Positions 1 through 11,600 of a stretch of 64,000 bases of DNA are shown piece after piece. The stretch spans positions 328,137-392,136 of the forward strand of contig NW_021941569.1 of NCBI RefSeq assembly GCF_902148855.1, given 5' to 3'. Under the pieces are notes generated by a model. It did not search any database and was not told the origin of the DNA. It saw nothing but the letters and a program-made list of their open reading frames with translations. Every line of letters starts with the position of its first letter. Within the stretch, counting starts at the first letter, position 1. Origin of the DNA: Sphaeramia orbicularis (Eukaryota; Chordata; Actinopteri; Kurtiformes; Apogonidae). A program made the translations under genes and the position numbers.

Positions 1-310
1 TGGGTCATCTCCCCATCAGGGCTGGACTGGAGACATTTACACTGGAGATCATTTAGATTTACTGAGTTACTGCATCCATCCACTTCCTATCTCTGATAAT
101 GGGGACAGTTTTCAAAGTGGCACCAAATCCAAACTCAGATCTGGATCCAAATAATTTCACTAACTTTTGTTGACATCATCATACAGAAGCTGTAGACCAA
201 GTGTGAAGTCAATCATAATAGTAGTTTTGGAGAAGACGACGATTGAAAGTTTTGTAACGGATGACAGACGCTGCATGACGACAGTAGCTCACAGCTGTCG
301 GCCGATAAAC
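1..310 (-). repeat. Dispersed teleost repeat, family A (copy 1)
   Basis: This segment matches the reverse complement of about 21365-21700. Shared blocks include the text around the serially conserved phrases GATAGGAAGTGG, TGTTGACATCATCATACAG and GTTTTGTAACGGATGACAGA. It ends near a GCTGTCGGCC motif, which in the other copy is part of a perfect hairpin. No coding capacity is seen. It is probably a non-autonomous element; the superfamily is not assigned. Confidence 0.6.
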
Positions 311-362
311 TAACCAGTGTTCAGAACTCAGAGCTCCTCCTTCACCCTGAACGCTGTGCATG

Positions 363-895
363 CGTGGATCCACTCTTTGTGGAAATTCCACAGTTTCCAG
401 GTTGTTCCATACACAGAAACAGTTGAATCTGGTCCCAGTCATGTGTCTGTCCAATTAGATTCAATTCACATCAATATTAGTTGAGTTCTAATTTTAAATG
501 TGTGGGAAATGGGATTTTCAGTGTCAGTGTAATGTCCACAGAGTCCACATTCCACAGTGGATGTGGACAATTTAGTTTCCACATACAAGAGACTGTTCTA
601 AGCTACAGGTGGATCCAACTGGAGGAGAAGTCGGAGTCGTTTGGAATTTTTGGATGAATTTTGAAAATGTCTCAGTGATGACAGATGGAAAACTGTAGAT
701 GTTGTGACCTTGCTGTGACCTTGAACTTTGTCCTACTGGGACCAAATGGACTGGTTGGTCCCAGGGCCTAGGCCTATCTGGGGGAAGATCTGGGAAAGAT
801 GGATGGAAGTAGTTTTTACACTGAAGATGAACAAACAAACAACAAACAAACACACCAAGCAAAGTGATCACAGTACCTCCTGGCAGAGTTAATGA
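363..895 (+). repeat. Dispersed teleost repeat, family B (copy 1)
   Basis: A repeat of about 530 bp that recurs in the same orientation at 59029-59515 and, as a partial inverted copy, at 24886-25115. It contains ATGTGTGGGAAATGGGATTT and ends close to a short palindromic CCTCCTGGCAGAG motif, which reads CCTCTGGCGGAGG in the 59 kb copy. The weak ORFs across it are repeat shadows, because the same peptides appear at the other copies. Confidence 0.7.
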
Positions 896-1554
896 GTGCA
901 TCTGTGTCTTCTAAAGCCTTTACACAAAACAAACAGATCCAACATCATGGACATAAAACTTCACTTTAATTTAAACATGAATAAAAGAACTTTGTCAGAA
1001 GGAAACACAGGGAACTGGACTCTGGTCTTCTTCGTCGTTTCAGATGTATGAGGTAGTTGAAACACTAATATTTGTTCTTGATGCAGGGGCGTTCATTCCG
1101 ATGGTCCAACTGGGTTCACAAGTCCAGGCAGCCAATGTCCTGATGGCCCAGGTGGGCCCGGGTGAGGTAGTGGTTGTATTTAAGGAGAAATGTTGAGGGT
1201 GAAAAACTACTGGTGATTAATTTTAGAGCCACCAACTGAATTTTTCATCTCTACAAATAAACAGGCTGACAGTTGTAGATGGATCAGTAAAGATGGTTGC
1301 ATTTGCTGAGGTTCTTGTCTGTGACGTACTTGAGGCTGAGAGCTCACCTAGTCTGACCTACTCACCCAGTTCAGGGGGCGGAGCTGGCAGGTGGATTTGA
1401 GAAGTGGTGGTTGTATTACATGTCGGCAGTGTTTGTGAAGTTTGTTGGAAGTGAGCTCATGGTGATGGTCATGGAGAGGAGGTTCTTGTCAGAAAGCTGG
1501 TATTTATGGCTGAGTTGTTCTACGTTGTGGTCATATTTGTGTTTGAGATGGGGT
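896..1554. other. No gene recognised; repeat-flanked spacer
   Basis: No conserved exon or strong ORF is seen. The right part (from about 1400) already resembles the diverged downstream end of the minus-strand mucin-like repeat units, for example the GTGAGCTCATGGTGATG block that recurs near 2066 and 2920. Confidence 0.4.
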
Positions 1555-4200
1555 TCATATTTGGGTGGTTGAACTGGGCGTATTTGAGAAATTCAGGTTG
1601 AATGATGAGGTGGTAGCATTTGACGTTGAGTTTATCGTAGGTGAATGAGTGACTGCAGTTGGTACGGTTGAGTTGACAGTTGCGTTAGCAGAGGCCGTAG
1701 TTGTATTTGGGTTGACGGAGAGGACTGTACTGAAAGAGAAGGGTGGTGGTGAGGTGATATCTGTAGTTGCACTGGTTGAAATGACAGTCGTATTTGAGAT
1801 GTTCAGGTTGTATAATGAAGTGGTTGGATCGGAGGTTTTTGTTGCAGGTGAATCGGTAACTGTAGTTGGTAAGGTTGAGTTGGAAGAGGACGTAGTTGTC
1901 CAGGAGTTGGTTGTTGTATTTGAGTTTGTGGAGATGGTTGTGTTGACAGAAAAGGTTGTTTCTGATGAGGTGGTATCTGTAGTTCCACTGGTTGAAATGG
2001 CAGATGTTTTGGTGAAGTTTGGGGTGTAGAATGAGTTGGCAGTGTTTGACGTCAGGTTAGTGGGAAGAGAGTTCATGGTGATGTTTGGGCTTGTGGAGGT
2101 GGTCATATTTGAAGAGATGGTTCTTGGCAGCGAGGTGGAATTTATTGTGAGGCCGCTGAGTCGTATGTTGGAGTCCTATCTGAAGGGGAGGGCAGCGGTT
2201 GAGATGGAGTTCAGGCTTTGGGTGGTGGAATTTGCTGCATTTGAGAAGTTTCGGTTGTATAATGAGGTGACAGCATTTGACGTGGAGTTTGTCGTAGGTG
2301 AATCGGTAACAGTAGTCAGTATGACTGAGGTAGAAGAGGATGTAGTTGTAGATGAGTTGATGGTTGTATTGACAGAAAAGGTTGGTGCTGGTGAGGTGGT
2401 ATTTGTAGTTCCACTAGTTGAGATGGTGGATGGATTTGTGAAGTTCAAGGTGTAGAATGAGTCGGTAGTGTTTGATATGAAGTTGGTTGGAACTGAGTTC
2501 ATAGCAACATTTAGGCGTGTGGAGATGGTCATATTTGGAGAGAAGGGAATTGTCAGCAAGGTGGAATTTATAGTGACACCAGCTGAGTTGTTGTACGTTG
2601 TGGTCATATTTGTGTTGGAGATGGGGTTCATATGTGGGTGGTTGAACTGGGCATATTTGAGAAAGTCAGGTTGAACAATGAGGTGGTAGCATTTGACGGT
2701 GAGTTTGTCGTAGGTGAATGAGTGACTGCAGTTGGTACGGTTGAGTTGACAGTTGCGTTAGAAGAGGCTGTAGTTGTATTTGGGTTGACGGAGAGGACTG
2801 TACTGACAGAGAAGGTTGATGGTGAAGTGTCTTTATTTGCACCGGTTAAGATGTTGGTTGCATTGGTGAAGTTTGGGGTGTAGACTGAGTTTGTAGCATT
2901 TGATGTCGAGTTTGATGAAAGTGAGCTCATGATGATATTTAGGCTTGTGGAGATAGTTCTATTTGGAGAAAGGAACTGTCACAGAGCTGGTGTTCACAGG
3001 GACACTGGCTGAGTCATATGTTGGAGCCATGTTTGAAGGGTGGGGTGCAGTGGTCCAGATGGAGTTCATACTGAGGGCGGGTGAACCGGCTGCATTTGAG
3101 ATGTTCAGGTTGTACAATGAAGCGGTTGTATTTGAAGTGGAGTTTGTCGTGGGTGAATCAGTAACTGTAGTTGGCGCAGTTGAGTTACTAGAGGACAGAG
3201 TTGTAGATAAGTTGACTGTTGCATCTGAGTTTGTGAGGATGGATGGATTAAAAGAAAAGGGTGATGCTAGCAAACTGGTGTTTGTAGTTCCACTGGTTCT
3301 AGTGGCAGATGCATTTAAGAAGTTTGGGGCAGATAAGAGGCGGGTTGTATTAGATGCTGAGTTTTGTGTACTCAGGTGGTGGCGGCTGTGGTCCTTGGAG
3401 AGGCCCAGTTGGTGGTGACGGTGGCTATGGTCCTTGGAGGCAGCTGTGGTCCTTGGAGGGGCCCAGGTGGCAGCGGCCATGATCCTTGGAGGGGCCTGGG
3501 TGGTGGGGGCGGCCGTGGTGGTTGTGGTCTTTGGAGGGGTCCGGGTGGCATCGGCAGTGGTGGCCGTGGTCCTTGGAGGGGCCGGGGTGGTGGTAGCAGC
3601 CACCGTGGTCCTTGGAGGGGCCTGGGTGGTGGTAGCAGCCACCGTGGTCCTTGGAGGGCCTGGGTGGTGGTAGCAGCCACCGTGGTCCTTGGAGGGGCCT
3701 GGGTGGTGGTAGCAGCCACCGTGGTCCTTGGAGGGGCCTGGGTGGTGGTGGTGGCGGCAGAGGCTGCCGTGGTCCTGGGAGGGTCCCAGCTGCTGCTGTG
3801 GTCTTGGGAATGGTCCAGGTGGGAGGGGTTGAGGCGGCGGTCGTCCTCCTCGAAGGGGTTGAGGTAGTCCCCCTGTATGCTGTGGTGGTCTCAGTTGTAA
3901 ATTGTGTATCTTCATCTCCAGTATAATCTTCAGTGGGGATTTCAAAAAAACCCCATAACATATGGCTAGAGGTACTCTGAGTATCCATTGTAGGGGGTTC
4001 AGATGGGGTGGGTGTCACTGATTCAGCTTCTGGATCATATGTTCCCTCAGGAATCTCCATGTTGCCCCAAAAAGGATCTTCCTCTAGGGCTGTTGGGTTA
4101 CGTGGATTTGGTGGACTTGGTGCTGGTGTGGGTAAACATGTATCCAGGGTCAAGCTCTGTCCTCCAGCCTGATCACAATAAACCGGTTCAGAGGTTGAAT
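1555..4200 (-). CDS. Mucin-like Thr/Ser/Asn-rich extracellular protein, partial or broken
   Basis: I do not recognise an ortholog. On the minus strand a run of open frames (about 4153-3425, 3945-2959, 2930-2628, 2631-2176, 2106-1555) encodes low-complexity sequence dominated by Thr, Ser, Asn and Pro. The upstream part carries two related acidic motifs, FWGNMEIPEGTYDPE and LWGFFEIPTEDYTGDE, followed by a 12-residue TTTQAPPRTTVA tandem repeat. The downstream part consists of 130-140 residue units of about 430 bp, full of N-x-S/T sequons such as SPNITMNS and SNTTDS. This composition is typical of O- and N-glycosylated mucin domains. The units lie in different frames, so the region is either several exons, a decayed gene, or an assembly with indels like those in the neighbouring genes. 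A possible acceptor lies near 4175. No signal peptide, membrane anchor or cysteine domain is visible. Confidence 0.5.
3560..3745. repeat. 36-bp coding minisatellite inside the mucin-like region
   Basis: About five copies of a 36-bp unit containing CCACCGTGGTCCTTGGAGGG. On the minus strand it encodes the 12-residue PPRTTVAATTTQA-type repeat. The period is a multiple of three, which fits a coding repeat, but unit length varies slightly and shifts the frame. Confidence 0.8.
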
Positions 4201-4222
4201 CCTGGAAAACATTTAGTCAAAT

Positions 4223-4496
4223 TAGAGCTGAAACGATTAATCGACTCAAAGTGATCCAAAAAACCCTTCATTCTCAGTTCTCCTGAATCTTCAGCTTTGT
4301 TTCCTTCATTTCTCTGCTGTTAAACATTGGTTCCACTGTTGTGTTTCACACGGACACTTATTGTGACGCACAAAGAAGCTTCAGTTCCGGAAAACTGTAA
4401 TAGAATATTTCCCTTCAATCAATTTGAGTCGATTAATCGAATCATGAATTTTTGGATTGGCTTCATGCACCTAATCCATTAATCGTTTAGGCTCTA
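4223..4496. mobile_element. hAT-like MITE, family C (copy 1)
   Basis: A 274-bp non-autonomous element. It starts TAGAGCTGAAACGATTAATC and ends with the inverted ATTAATCGTTTAGGCTCTA. It is flanked by a perfect 8-bp direct repeat AGTCAAAT (4215-4222 and 4497-4504), the target-site size of hAT transposons. Two further copies lie at 14061-14350 and 33635-33912. Confidence 0.88.
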
Positions 4497-4714
4497 AGTC
4501 AAATTCTCTTGTTTTTAAACACATTTTAAATTGACCTGCGTTCTGTGAAGACAAATTCAACAGTAAATACAGGTTTGAAGAACCAACCTCAAACCAAGCA
4601 GGTCCAACTTCAGCTGTTCAACTGTAACGGAGGTTTACCTGATAAAATGAACGCACTTTAATATTGTATCAGACATTTACTGTGCTCGAAAAGGTTGAAT
4701 ATTTTGTGTGTTTA

Positions 4715-5165
4715 TGATTTTAAAGGTGCAGTCTGTAGGAATTCTGTTCAAAGTAATTGTAAAATGGCCTTGACTGTCACCAGACATTAAGGAATCCTGT
4801 TCATTTCAAATCCTGATCTCACTGACAGTAGTAGTCCAGACAGAATATGTGCATTTGAACAGCTCAGTGTCAGCCCACAAATGATGTTTATGTTGACATT
4901 GTGTGTTTTGGTCTGAGGCTCCGCCCATCATCTGTCTGCCAATCCCAGAGTCAGAAGCCTTTCAGCATCCAGGTTGCCAGTTCCACTGAGCTGCAGCTGT
5001 CACATTTATGATCATAAATGTCTGACGTTATTAAACCTAATAGGGACACTGAGGGTCCTCCATTTTTCTTCCTGAATCTGAAATGTTTCAGCTGTTTCAT
5101 CAACTTTATCACAATAATTACAAGTGTGAGCAGAACGTTTAAAGTGACGTACATGTCCTGGTTCC
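4715..5165. repeat. Probable dispersed teleost MITE or SINE-like repeat
   Basis: Begins with AAAGGTGCAGTCTGTAGGA, a phrase I recall from abundant teleost non-autonomous elements. It contains no supported ORF. The boundaries are uncertain because no second copy lies in this window. Confidence 0.4.
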
Positions 5166-5224
5166 TTATATAGAGAAAGGAGGTGTGATGTTGTTATATT
5201 ATTATTATTATTATTATCTTTTCC

Positions 5225-5625
5225 TAAAGTTAGAACTGAACAGGGGAAAAGGCCTTCAGGTTTACGGTTCCATTCACCTGGAACAAACTACCAAAAGACC
5301 TGAAACTTAAAGATCTGGTTTCATTGGACACTTTTCAGAGGATGTTGTATGACTTTGAGAGAGACAGACATCTGTCTGCAGATGTTTTGTCTGACGTACT
5401 TTGTCTACATCTCATGGGCAATTTTTGCAAAGTTGACTTTGGAAGGTTTGACTTGATTGTGTGTTTTTATGTTTTGAAAACTTGTTTTCGTTTAATGTAT
5501 GAAAGTTTGTGTCTGTAACTATTTAATGAACTGCTGCCTGTCTTGGCCAGGACACTCTTGGAAAAGAGATTTTTAATCTCAGTGAGGTTTTCCAGGTTAA
5601 ATAAAGGTAAAATTAAAAAGAAAAA
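5225..5625 (+). mobile_element. LINE 3' end (C-terminus of reverse transcriptase plus tail)
   Basis: The translation contains WNKLPKDLKLKDLVSLDTF and later a CLSWPGHSWKRDFNL-like stretch in another frame, typical of the extreme C-terminus of non-LTR reverse transcriptases in fish. It ends in CAGGTTAAATAAAGGTAAAA, a LINE tail. Only the 3' end is present, as expected for 5'-truncated insertion. A shorter relative of the same tail lies at 25345-25412. Confidence 0.7.
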
Positions 5626-8030
5626 TATTATTACTTATTACTATTATTATTTATTTGTTGTTTGTTTGCTTATCAATCATTTATGTCCCAGTACTTATGT
5701 TTTGTTGGTGGATTTTTGTTTTGATTTCACCGTCTACATGTTCGTAATAAACATTTCATTCCTTCTTTCCTTCCTTCATTTCATTCATTCCACTGTTACT
5801 CCACAGGTCAGGGCCAGCTGTAATGACAGTACAGTGTCTGTTCTTACCCATGATGCTTTGGGGCAGCCATCGTCACAGGTCTGAACTGGTCCCACTGTTG
5901 GAGACGTCAACACAACTGAGAAGAAAAAACAGACGTGTAGAATAATCTGAAAGCACAAAGAGTCAGCTGGGTCTAATGTGGACGGATGTGTTTGACCAGA
6001 GTCCAGTGGGCGTGGCCAAACCAGCCCCTGCTGAGGTCTGGACCAGGTCCTCTAACCCTGACCCTAATGACCATTAATGGGCATTTGAAACACTTTCATC
6101 ACTTTAGCTCCATTCTCCTAAACGTGGTGAAACTGATGGTCATGTGTTCAGTCCACTTCAGGGGAAGGGAAATGAAGTCAGCATTTATGTCAACATTTCC
6201 ATTTTTATTTGTTCAAGTATCATCTCAGAGTCTGGTGGAAACATCTGGATCATTCTGGAGAAAAATTAAGTGGTTTCATTTGTACAAATTATTCAAAGAA
6301 CAGCATTTGTAGTAGTAGCACATCCACTGGTAGTACTAGTACTAGTATTTGTAGTATTAGTATTAACAGTTATGCACATTTGTTGCAGTTATTGTTCTTT
6401 TTGGGTCCTATTTTTGGACCCAATATTTGATTATAAATGCATTAATTATGGGATGGCTCGTTTCTCTGAGGTCCTCATTAGGTCCATCCAGGGCTTAAAT
6501 CTGTCTCCATTTACCTTTAATTATTGGGTCTAAACAGATGGAACAGTGACAGACACTAAAATAAACCCGGTTTCATGGACAGAGGTGCAACAGCCCAAGA
6601 AATTATCCACTACAAGAAAAAAAGACAACAGCCCAAAAATGACTGACTATATTACTGGAAAAAATGTTTAAATGACTTTATGTTAGCGCACTGACCTCCA
6701 CTTCTGGTGGGTGACTTCGTTAGCATTAGCCACATTAGCTGAAGGCCTTCAAAATTTTCAGTCTGTGCTTTTGTTTTTTGATGTGGCCTTAATTTTAAAG
6801 CAGGAGACCTCTGGGTAAACTGCACCCCCTTCACTGAAAAGGTGGATGATGTTCTTTTTTTACATTTAGGTTCCTCATGAAGGGTTTTTTTCCTTTTTCC
6901 AACTTTATTCATCAGAATCTGGTTTATACATTCGGTTCTTCATGAAGGTTCCAAAAGTAGAACACATGTGATAAAAGTCCACCTTTCCTTTTGTGTTCAC
7001 CTGGTTTTTCAGACAAATCAGAAGTGTTCATTCTTGGAGGTTGTTCTGGTTCTAGTTGAACATTCACTGACTTTAAAAGGTTTCTTCTGGATTAGTTGGA
7101 TTTGTCATCATTTAAATTCATGTGAAAATCTGAACATTAACCCAAACCTGTTTGGGTCCGGTCCAGTCCAGTCCCAGAATCTGAATTTACCGGAACCTGG
7201 TCCCAAACACTCAGACTAACCGGACCCACTGACCCACAAACACCAGGTTCTGCTAAACCGAACCGGCTCCGGTGTTCCCTTGTTCCACTTTCAAACGGCG
7301 GGAACAGGACCCGGTCCAGACCAGTGGAACAGGACCCGGTCCAGACCACAGGTGGTTCCGGTTCTGCACAAACTCACCCTTTGTTTCCTGCCGTTGGACG
7401 AGCCTCCACAGACCTCCGGTACCCGGGTCCCGGATCTGGACCCACCTGGACCCGCCGTCCTGGTCAGCTTCCTGGGCCACATGGAGCCGGGCCAGCAGGA
7501 CCAGTCCGAACCAGACCTGGACCTGGAGCCGGGTAACCGTCCGTCCGCAGGCCGCCGCCATGATCCGGTTCATCAAACCCAAACCGACACACCTGCGGCT
7601 GAAGAAACACACCTGGACACGTGACCCACCTGTGATTGGACCATCTGGACCGGAAACACAACGGCACGTGACACCAGAAAATACTGAACCGCAAAAAAAC
7701 CACAATGAAATAAAAAACATTTTCACAGGAACCAGAGTCAGGTGTAAATGTATGGGATCAGAACCACCGGGTTGGACCTGAGGCCCCGCCCCTGTACAGG
7801 ACCAGGTTCAGACTAAACCCACCTGGGACCCAGAACCACTGATGCTAAAGTCATCCGAACCACCTGGAACCGCGTTCAGGTTTGGATCCAGGTCTTGTAC
7901 ACAAACCATTTGGACATGTTTAATTTATGCGTCCACATGTGAAAGTCCACACAGCACCAGGTGGGAACCGCCCCCCCATGAACTCCGTACCACAGAGCCA
8001 CACCCACATGGGCTCTTCTAACTGTTAGCA
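5626..8030. other. No gene recognised
   Basis: ORFs here are short or lie on both strands of one GC-rich segment (7250-7780). None shows a conserved domain or a convincing splice structure. The 7250-7780 block is rich in GGTTCCGG-type text, similar to sequence near other genes here, and could hold a diverged non-coding exon. Nothing can be supported. Confidence 0.5.
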
Positions 8031-8325
8031 TTAGCTCTTACCTGGCTGTTAGCATTAGCCCTCTTCTGACTGTTAGCATTAGCTCTTACCTGGCTGTTAG
8101 CTTTAGCCCTCTTCTGACTGTTAGCATTAGCTCTTACCTGGCTGTTAGCATTAGCCTTCTTCTAACTGTTAGCATTAGCTCTTACCTGGCTGTTAGCATT
8201 AGCCCTCTTCTGACTGTTAGCATTAGCTCTTACCTGACTGTTAGCATTAGCCCTCTTCCGACTGTTAGCATTAGCCTTAGCCTTCTTCCGACTGTTAGCA
8301 TTAGCTCTCTTCTGACTGGGCTCCT
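8031..8325. repeat. Minisatellite, TTAGCATTAGC family with splice-donor-like core
   Basis: About six units of roughly 48-50 bp made of alternating TCTTACCTGGCTGTTAGCAT and CTCTTCTGACTGTTAGCAT. On the minus strand each unit contains CCAGGTAAG, a near-ideal 5' splice site. The same unit forms the array in HSDL2 intron 7 (9935-10346). This copy lies just downstream of the HSDL2 polyadenylation signal. Confidence 0.85.
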
Positions 8326-8409
8326 TTCAGACCATGTGACCTTGGTGCCTTCAACATGAAATAACAGACACATGTACACAGTAAACACACTTGAATTTGG
8401 ACCCATCCT

Positions 8410-8415
8410 TTTATT
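8410..8415 (-). terminator. HSDL2: Candidate HSDL2 polyadenylation signal
   Basis: AATAAA on the minus strand, about 250 bases downstream of the HSDL2 stop codon (8666-8668). Position and strand fit a vertebrate poly(A) signal. No transcript evidence is available. Confidence 0.6.
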
Positions 8416-8665
8416 CCTACTTCACATTTTGACAAAATCAGGTGGGAGGTGTGAGGCTCCTCCCACTTCTACAGGTGTCAGTGTGTGATGTCACTCATGG
8501 TTAATAAACCAGCTGTCTTCATTATGGACTTTATTATTAGTACAAGTTTCAGTGTGTTTCCACTGTTAAGGCAGAGGGCGGGGCCAGACCCAGAAGGCGG
8601 GGCCATGCTGAGAGGGCGGGGCCAGGCCCAGAAGGCAGGGGGGCCAGACCCAGTGGGCGTGGCCT

Positions 8666-11600
8666 TCACAGCTTGGCCTTGGCCATGCGGTTCATCAGTT
8701 TCTCCAGTTTGATGGCCAGTGTCATGTCTCCTTTGATGCGCAGCTTCCCCGACATGAAGGCCATGGTGGGCTTCAGCTTCCCTGAAACGGCACAGGCACC
8801 GGACAGCAGTTACCATGGAAACCACACACCATCACCACCTGCACATGACAACGGTTACCACGGAAACCACACACCATCACTACCACAGAAACCACAGACC
8901 ATCACCACCTGCACAGGACAGTGGTTACCATGGAAACCACACACCATCACTACCACGGAAACCACAGACCACCACCACCTGCTGTTCATCTCAACCTCAG
9001 CGTTACCACGGTGACAACAAACCTGCAAACATCTTGCTGAAATCTCCAGAGTCCATCGTCATGATGACGTCAGCTTTGAGGGCCGGTTCTCCCTGCCCGG
9101 CGCTGCCCGACCCACTCCTCAGATCCAGGAACCAGACGCCGGCATGTTCGCCTTATATGGACAAAAGAGACACGCCCACACAAGCTCCTTATATGGACAA
9201 AAGACACCTTACAGACACGTCCACAAAATCTCCTAATATGGACAAAAGACACGTCCACACAATCTCCTTATATGGACAAAAGACATGACACAGCCACATG
9301 TTCCTTTAGCCCCACCCCCTGAATTTACCTGACAGGTCAAACTTATAAACACCCTGTGTCGACTTGACGACGTCTTCGTTGATGACTCCTCTGATGACGT
9401 CAAATGTGCTCTCTATTGGTCCAGCAGAGGGGGGTGTGGCCGAGGAGGAGGCGGGTTTGAAAGCTGGGGTTGCCCCTAGTGAGACAGATCAGACACACAC
9501 CTGTAACACACACACACCTGTAACACACACACACCTGTAACACACACACAACACCTGTACACACACAACACACACCTGTAACACACCTGTAACACACACC
9601 TGTAACACACACACAAACACCTGTAACACACATACACACCTGTAACACACCTGTAACACACACCTGTAACACACACACACACCTGTAACACACCTGGGTA
9701 GTCTGCTGGACAACAGTCCTGTGTGTGGGTAGTTGTGTCATTGTGTGTCGTCCTGTTGTGTCGTCCTGTTGTGTATCATACTGTTGTGTGTTTACAGTCA
9801 CTTTACCGTGTTCCTCCATTTTCTGGACGAGTGTTTCGGTGCTTCATCCAGGAAGAAGTCTGGCAGCAGAGGTGACCTGCCAACCAATCAGAGAACGGTA
9901 TGATGATCACATGACAGACTGGCCTATCTGGCTGGAGTAGCATTAGCCCTCTTCTGACTGTTAGCATTAGCCCTGTTCTGACTGTTAGCATTAGCCCTTA
10001 GCATATCTGGCTGTGTTAGCATTAGCCCTCTTCTGACTATGTTATTTAGCCCTTAGCATATCTGGCTGCGTTAGCATTAGCCCTCGTCTGACTGTTAGCA
10101 TTATCCCTTACCTGGCTGTTAGCATTAGCCTCTTCTGACTGCTAGCATTAGCCCTTACCTGGCTGTTAGCATTAGCCCTCTTGTGCTGTTAGCATTAGGC
10201 CATACCTGACTGTTACATTAGCCCTTACCTGGCTGTTAGCATTAGCCCTCTTCTGACTGTTAGCATTAGCCCTTACCTGCTGTTAGTATTAGCCCTCTTC
10301 TGACTGTTAGCATTAGCCCTTACCTGGCAGTTAGCATTAGCCCTACCTGGCTGGACGGCGTACGCTCAAAGTCCTGGACTCCCTGCCCTTTCAAAACGTC
10401 CTCGTCCACCAGGAAGTGTCCGTGTAGTCGGTCGGTTGTGTCAGGACGGCGTAGGCAGCGTCCGCCATGATGTCGGCCGTACGACACTGTTTGGCCACGC
10501 CCTCCCCACCCAGCATGTCCATCGCTGCCGTCTGGATCGCTGTGGCGACAACAAACACAGGGTTAGCGTGCTAACTGATGTAGCATGTGATCGCTCGCTA
10601 ACGTTCGGGCACTGACCTGTTTTGGGCCAGAGGGCGTTGACGGCGATTTGACCTCTGAACTCCTCGGCCATCCCCAGGACGCACATGGACATGCCGTACT
10701 TCGCCATCGTGTACGCTAAAACAAAAACAGACACCTGGTTACAGAGCATGTGCAGGGTGGGATGGGGTGGGCTGCTTGCCATAGTTACCAGTGTGGTTCT
10801 TGAACCAGATGGGGTTGAGGTTGAGCGGAGGCGACAGGTTGAGGATGTGAGGACTGCGACTCTTCAGGAGGTGAGGGATGACGAGCTTCGACCTGCGGAG
10901 CGTGAACAGCAGACGGTGTGTTTAAGGACGGATGTCTGCCATTGGCCGGTGTACCAGGTGGTTAACGACAGCCCATCAACATTTGGGCAAAGTGCACACG
11001 CTCATCTGGCTGACGTTTGAAATTCAAAGAGGAATGAGTACCAATGTGTCCTGAACGTGTCATGTGATCAGTGTCCTGAACGTGTCATGTGATCAGTGTT
11101 CTGAACGTGTCATGTGATCAGTGTCCTGAACGTGTCATGTGATCAGTGTCCTGAACGTGTCATGTGATCAGTGTTCTGAACGTGTCATGTGATCAGTGTT
11201 CCGAATGTGTCATGTGATCAGTGGCGTACGTCAGGTAGGTTCCTCTCAGGTTGATCCCCAACATCAGGTCCACCCTCTTCATGGGTGTGGCCAGAGTTCC
11301 CGTCAGGCTGATGGCACTGGCGTTGTTTACCAGGATATCAATACCTGCCAATCAGAGAAGGACAGAGCGATGACATCACCACACACAGGTGTTTGTAGCT
11401 GAGCGTGAACTGAGCATGTCTGAACTGGACAGGTGTACCTCCAAACTTATCGACTGCTTTCTGAACTGCATCTCCGATCTGCTGCTCATCACGAATGTCT
11501 ACGACACAGGCCAACGCCTTCCCACCAGCCTCCACTGAGAGGGACATACACAAGTATACAAGGAATATACATGTAAATATAGAAGGAAATAGTACATACA

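Noticed and set aside
1649-2455. Plus-strand ORFs of 126-167 codons over the mucin-like region
   Set aside because: Antisense to Thr/Ser/Asn-rich frames; Val/Glu-rich text is the expected complement of such codons.
7253-7781. Overlapping ORFs of 114-169 codons on both strands
   Set aside because: No family signature, open in four frames because of GC-rich composition, no supporting splice sites.
9400-9819. Minus 139-codon ORF with CYRCVCVLQV repeats
   Set aside because: Joins the real HSDL2 exon 8 end and exon 9 region through the intronic GTTACAGGTGTG array; the middle is not coding.
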